Assembly: GCA_934234005.1 (NCBI GenBank)
Contig: CAKQHC010000025.1
Coordinates: 1 to 16,222, forward strand
Source of the DNA: an uncultured Methanomassiliicoccales archaeon
GTDB taxonomy: Archaea > Thermoplasmatota > Thermoplasmata > Methanomassiliicoccales > Methanomethylophilaceae
Direction of reading: 5' to 3'
Length of the DNA: 16,222 nt
A program made the position numbers and the translations under genes. Shown piece after piece: positions 14,156 through 16,222 of the stretch. Under the pieces are notes generated by a model. That model was not told the origin of the DNA, did not search any database, and worked only from the letters and a program-made list of their open reading frames with translations. The first letter of the stretch is position 1, and each line of letters begins with the position of its first letter.

Positions 14156-14323
14156 TCAAAAAACATAAAAAATACGCGTAAAAAACAGGCAATTTTGTCG
14201 ACCTAAAAATTTAGGATAATCTAAAACAAATCCGTTGTCGGCGACAGTCGGAAACACGGCGTTTTCGAATGCCTTGCAACAGTCGTCCGACGAACATCCG
14301 GTACGCAGTTGCAACAGCCTCAT
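14156..14323 (-). CDS. candidate leaderless small ORF, 55 residues, Cys-containing
   Basis: An ORF beginning MRLLQLRTGCSSDDCCKAFE. It lies in a GC-richer patch (about 14235-14340) within an otherwise AT-rich gap. Its ATG at 14323 is 29 bases from the centre of the near-symmetrical TATA box at 14348-14357, the spacing expected for a leaderless transcript divergent from RNase P RNA. It has four cysteines near the N-terminus, including a CC pair, and an AT-rich hydrophobic C-terminus. I recognise no family. It may instead be a decayed gene remnant or chance. Confidence 0.3.
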   Translation of the reverse strand: MRLLQLRTGCSSDDCCKAFENAVFPTVADNGFVLDYPKFLGRQNCLFFTRIFYVF

Positions 14324-14347
14324 TCCCGTGCGCACCGCATAACATCC

Positions 14348-14357
14348 ATATAATATA
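14348..14357 (+). promoter_or_regulatory. TATA box of RNase P RNA, possibly bidirectional
   Basis: ATATAATATA is centred about 26-27 bases before the 5' base of the P1 helix of RNase P RNA at 14379. The box is almost symmetrical and also fits a minus-strand start at 14323. Confidence 0.6.
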
Positions 14358-14378
14358 CCGATACTACACCGACTTGCT

Positions 14379-14671
14379 AGGAGATGGAGGACGGCCGACG
14401 GTAGGTGCAAACCAGCTGAGGAAGTTCCCTCCTCCAAGGGCAAGATGGATCGGTGTAAACCGGTACGGCGAGAGCCGTGGCAAGGGCCCAGAAACGACAC
14501 AGACCCGGCAAAAGGATGATCCGCACGGCGGTGACATTCCCGGGGATTTGGTGAAACGGCGACTCCCCATCGGTGCAAGTCCGCACAACCGGGGTGATCT
14601 GCCCGAGACCGGTGGGTTGGACGCGAAGTTGAATGCCGTCTGAAACAGAAGGGGGGCTACTACCATCACCT
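14379..14671 (+). ncRNA. rnpB: RNase P RNA (archaeal, type A-like)
   Basis: The catalytic RNA that trims tRNA 5' leaders, including those of the two tRNA-Pyl here. The ends pair as P1: AGGAGATGG (14379-14387) with CCATCACCT (14663-14671), one mismatch; P2: GACGGC (14390-14395) with GCCGTC (14635-14640); and the long-range P4 core: CCCTCC (14427-14432, in GAGGAAGTTCCCTCC) with GGGGGG (14651-14656, in ACAGAAGGGGGGCTA). Conserved stretches CAGAAACGACACA, GTGAAACGGC and CGGTGCAAGTCCG are present in the expected order. The length of about 293 bases is typical of euryarchaea. The ycaO gene follows after 27 bases. Confidence 0.92.
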
Positions 14672-14698
14672 GGCGCAATACTCGTCCGAGGACGTTCT

Positions 14699-15967
14699 AT
14701 GAAAATCAATCTAAAATCTTGTCCAAAGTGTTCGCCGGAAACAGGAATCAGGATAAAACCTCCCGAAGAGACCTTATCGCAGGTACTTCCCCTGTTGGGA
14801 ATAGCGGGACTCGGAAATCCGGAGAACATAACCGACAAAGATAATCTCGGCATTCCGGTTTTCTCAGTGGACCGCCAGAAAACCGCACTCGGGAAACCCA
14901 AATACTACAACGGAAAAGGCGTAACCGTCGAACAGGCCGAAGCATCCGCCGTTATGGAATCCATAGAAAGATATTCCGCGGAACTCCGCGACAGCGACGA
15001 GATGGTTTACGAAACATACGAGAATGCCAAAAAAGCCGTTGACGAGATTAACGCGGAAAACGGCGAAAATTCCATGTACATCGTGGATCCCCGCGATCTG
15101 ATTCTTCCTCTGAGAACCCTCGACCACATGGATAATCAAATCATAGCCTGGACGGACGGATACGAAATGTTCAGGGGATGCGAAGCATGGGTGCCCGCAT
15201 GCGCGGTTTACTATCCGTATTTCGCCAACAAAGACGAAGACGAATTCCAACTTTTCAGGTATCACACCAACGGTATTGCCGCGGGCAACACCATGGAGGA
15301 GGCAATACTGCATGCCCTGTTCGAAGACATCGAAAGAGATGCGTGGTCGATTGCGGAGTTCAGAGACCGTACCAATGCCGACGTTCTCATACGCGATCAA
15401 AATTCAGTACCCGCAAAACTGATTAAGAAATTCGAAGACCGGGGCATCCGCATTCATCTGAAAGATCTGACCTCCGACCTGGGGATTCCTACAATCGGTG
15501 CTGCCGCAGACGATACTGTGTCCAAAGATCCCGAACTTCTGGTCATCGGAGTGGGAACACACCTGAATCCGGAAATTGCGGCTATAAGGGCCATTACCGA
15601 AGTAGCACAGTCCAGAACCACCCACAAACACGGTATGAAAATCAATGCACAGCTGCAAAAAGTATCGCAGGACATGGGTTATGAGAAAATCAAAAAAGTC
15701 AACCATATGTGGTTCGGAGAGAATGAGAAAAAAATCTATCTTGAAGACATTCCCGATCAGGCAACGGATGATGTCCTCAAAGACATCGAAATTGTTCTGA
15801 AATCGCTTGCGGAACACGGATTCGACAGCGTGATTGCATGCGACATAACCCGTCCGGAACTCGGAATTCCCAGCGTAAGGATGATTGTACCCGGGCTGGA
15901 AGTCAGTACGATGGATCCGGAAAGAGAAGGCGGACGCCTAAGAGGCATGTGGCCCCCGAAGGATTGA
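14699..15967 (+). CDS. ycaO: YcaO-domain protein, probable McrA-glycine thioamidation enzyme
   Basis: A protein of 422 residues. YcaO enzymes use ATP to activate a peptide-backbone amide; in methanogens, YcaO (with TfuA) installs the thioglycine in the McrA subunit of methyl-coenzyme M reductase. YcaO nucleotide-binding motifs are visible: EQAEASAVMESIERYSAE, ALFEDIERDAW and RAITEVAQSRTTHKHG. The cysteine pair CPKC near residue 8 is an extra. I chose the ATG at 14699, with GAGGA six bases upstream, over an upstream start that lies inside RNase P RNA. No TATA box is seen in the 27-base gap, so it may be cotranscribed with rnpB. No tfuA is in the window; the McrA role is inferred from the organism type. 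Confidence 0.85.
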   Translation: MKINLKSCPKCSPETGIRIKPPEETLSQVLPLLGIAGLGNPENITDKDNLGIPVFSVDRQKTALGKPKYYNGKGVTVEQAEASAVMESIERYSAELRDSDEMVYETYENAKKAVDEINAENGENSMYIVDPRDLILPLRTLDHMDNQIIAWTDGYEMFRGCEAWVPACAVYYPYFANKDEDEFQLFRYHTNGIAAGNTMEEAILHALFEDIERDAWSIAEFRDRTNADVLIRDQNSVPAKLIKKFEDRGIRIHLKDLTSDLGIPTIGAAADDTVSKDPELLVIGVGTHLNPEIAAIRAITEVAQSRTTHKHGMKINAQLQKVSQDMGYEKIKKVNHMWFGENEKKIYLEDIPDQATDDVLKDIEIVLKSLAEHGFDSVIACDITRPELGIPSVRMIVPGLEVSTMDPEREGGRLRGMWPPKD

Positions 15968-15971
15968 ATTG

Positions 15972-15988
15972 GTGGGGTTCTGCCCCAC
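15972..15988 (+). terminator. hairpin after ycaO
   Basis: GTGGGG and CCCCAC form a six-pair stem with a five-base loop, four bases after the ycaO stop. No T-run follows, so it is a weak terminator candidate between convergent genes. Confidence 0.4.
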
Positions 15989-16027
15989 ACATATCAATAT
16001 TAAGCGCATCCTACTGAAATTTACAAA

Positions 16028-16222
16028 TCATTTCAAAATGCGTTCCATCACAACTTTCGGTCTCTTACCGTTGAAACACACACCGTACAGAATCCGATTC
16101 TTACCGAGTCCGTATGGGTATTCTCTGTTCCTGATCTGCTCTATTGCCGCTTCGGCTTCCTTCAGTTGGGTTTCTTCACTGTCTGTTTTGGATTTGCTTT
16201 TCTTGAATTCGATTACAATGTC
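16028..16222 (-). CDS. PD-(D/E)XK nuclease-like protein, C-terminal fragment at window edge
   Basis: The last 64 codons of a gene whose 5' part lies beyond the right edge; it ends in TGA. The visible part begins DIVIEFKKSK, matching the D-(x)n-E-x-K core of the PD-(D/E)XK fold, and continues with an amphipathic helix (EAEAAIEQIRNREYP) and the strand ILYGVCFNGKRPKV. This ending is typical of the AAA-ATPase-like plus nuclease family (DUF1703/PDDEXK_9) found in many copies in gut anaerobes and archaea. The ATPase part is not visible, so the full architecture is inferred. It converges with ycaO. Confidence 0.75.
   Translation of the reverse strand, partial: DIVIEFKKSKSKTDSEETQLKEAEAAIEQIRNREYPYGLGKNRILYGVCFNGKRPKVVMERILK

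Noticed and set aside
14379..14671. Cobalamin riboswitch in front of ycaO
   Set aside because: The GTGAAA and GGTGCAAG stretches prompted this, but P1, P2 and P4 pairing and the ordered conserved regions identify RNase P RNA.
14633..14698. YcaO start 22 codons upstream
   Set aside because: It lies within the 3' part of RNase P RNA; the ATG at 14699 has GAGGA at proper spacing.
1..16222. CRISPR array, insertion sequence or prophage
   Set aside because: No spaced direct repeats, transposase, integrase or terminal inverted repeats were seen; the only long repeat is the pair of tRNA-Pyl genes, apart from the paralogous mtmB and mtmC genes.

Overview
The window comes from a methylotrophic methanogenic archaeon of the order Methanomassiliicoccales, most likely a host-associated Methanomethylophilaceae relative of 'Methanomethylophilus alvus'. 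The evidence is a full pyrrolysine (Pyl) gene set with an N-terminally truncated pyrrolysyl-tRNA synthetase, a tRNA-Pyl with the compact M. alvus-type fold, two monomethylamine methyltransferase genes interrupted by an in-frame amber codon, archaeal TATA boxes, and a type-A-like archaeal RNase P RNA. This assignment is by recognition only; no database search was run.

Layout. (a) 1-790: an AT-rich regulatory stretch with a candidate 23-residue ORF, then an ACT-domain regulator on the + strand that converges on pylS. (b) 792-4933, minus strand: the Pyl unit, transcribed as tRNA-Pyl, short leader ORF, pylB, pylC, pylD, second tRNA-Pyl, pylS. (c) 5116-8725, minus strand: mtmB copy 1, and the mtmC-mtmB copy 2 pair. 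(d) 8726-11057: a 450-base regulatory gap, then a second, partnerless mtmC followed by an Rh/Amt-type ammonium or methylamine channel. (e) 11285-14026, minus strand: a class II UvrA without the UvrB-binding domain and an 8-Cys ferredoxin. (f) 14156-15967: a candidate small leaderless ORF on the minus strand, then on the + strand RNase P RNA and a YcaO protein, probably the McrA thioamidation enzyme. (g) the right edge holds the C-terminus of a PD-(D/E)XK nuclease-like protein.

How the genes work together. PylB, PylC and PylD make pyrrolysine from lysine; PylS loads it on tRNA-Pyl; this tRNA reads UAG in both mtmB mRNAs, giving Pyl202 and Pyl203 in the active sites. MtmB then moves the methyl group of monomethylamine to the corrinoid of MtmC. 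The Rh-type channel next to mtmC2 could move methylammonium in or ammonium out.

Most notable observation. A 21-codon ORF with a near-perfect Shine-Dalgarno sequence lies between tRNA-Pyl and pylB and ends in UAG one base before the pylB start codon. pylB itself ends in UAG inside the start of pylC, and a second UAG follows two codons later. The other complete recognised genes in the window end in TGA or TAA. This arrangement suggests, but does not prove, that Pyl-tRNA abundance controls translation of its own biosynthetic genes through UAG readthrough versus termination and reinitiation. A further UAG sits in a short ORF in the mtmC leader.
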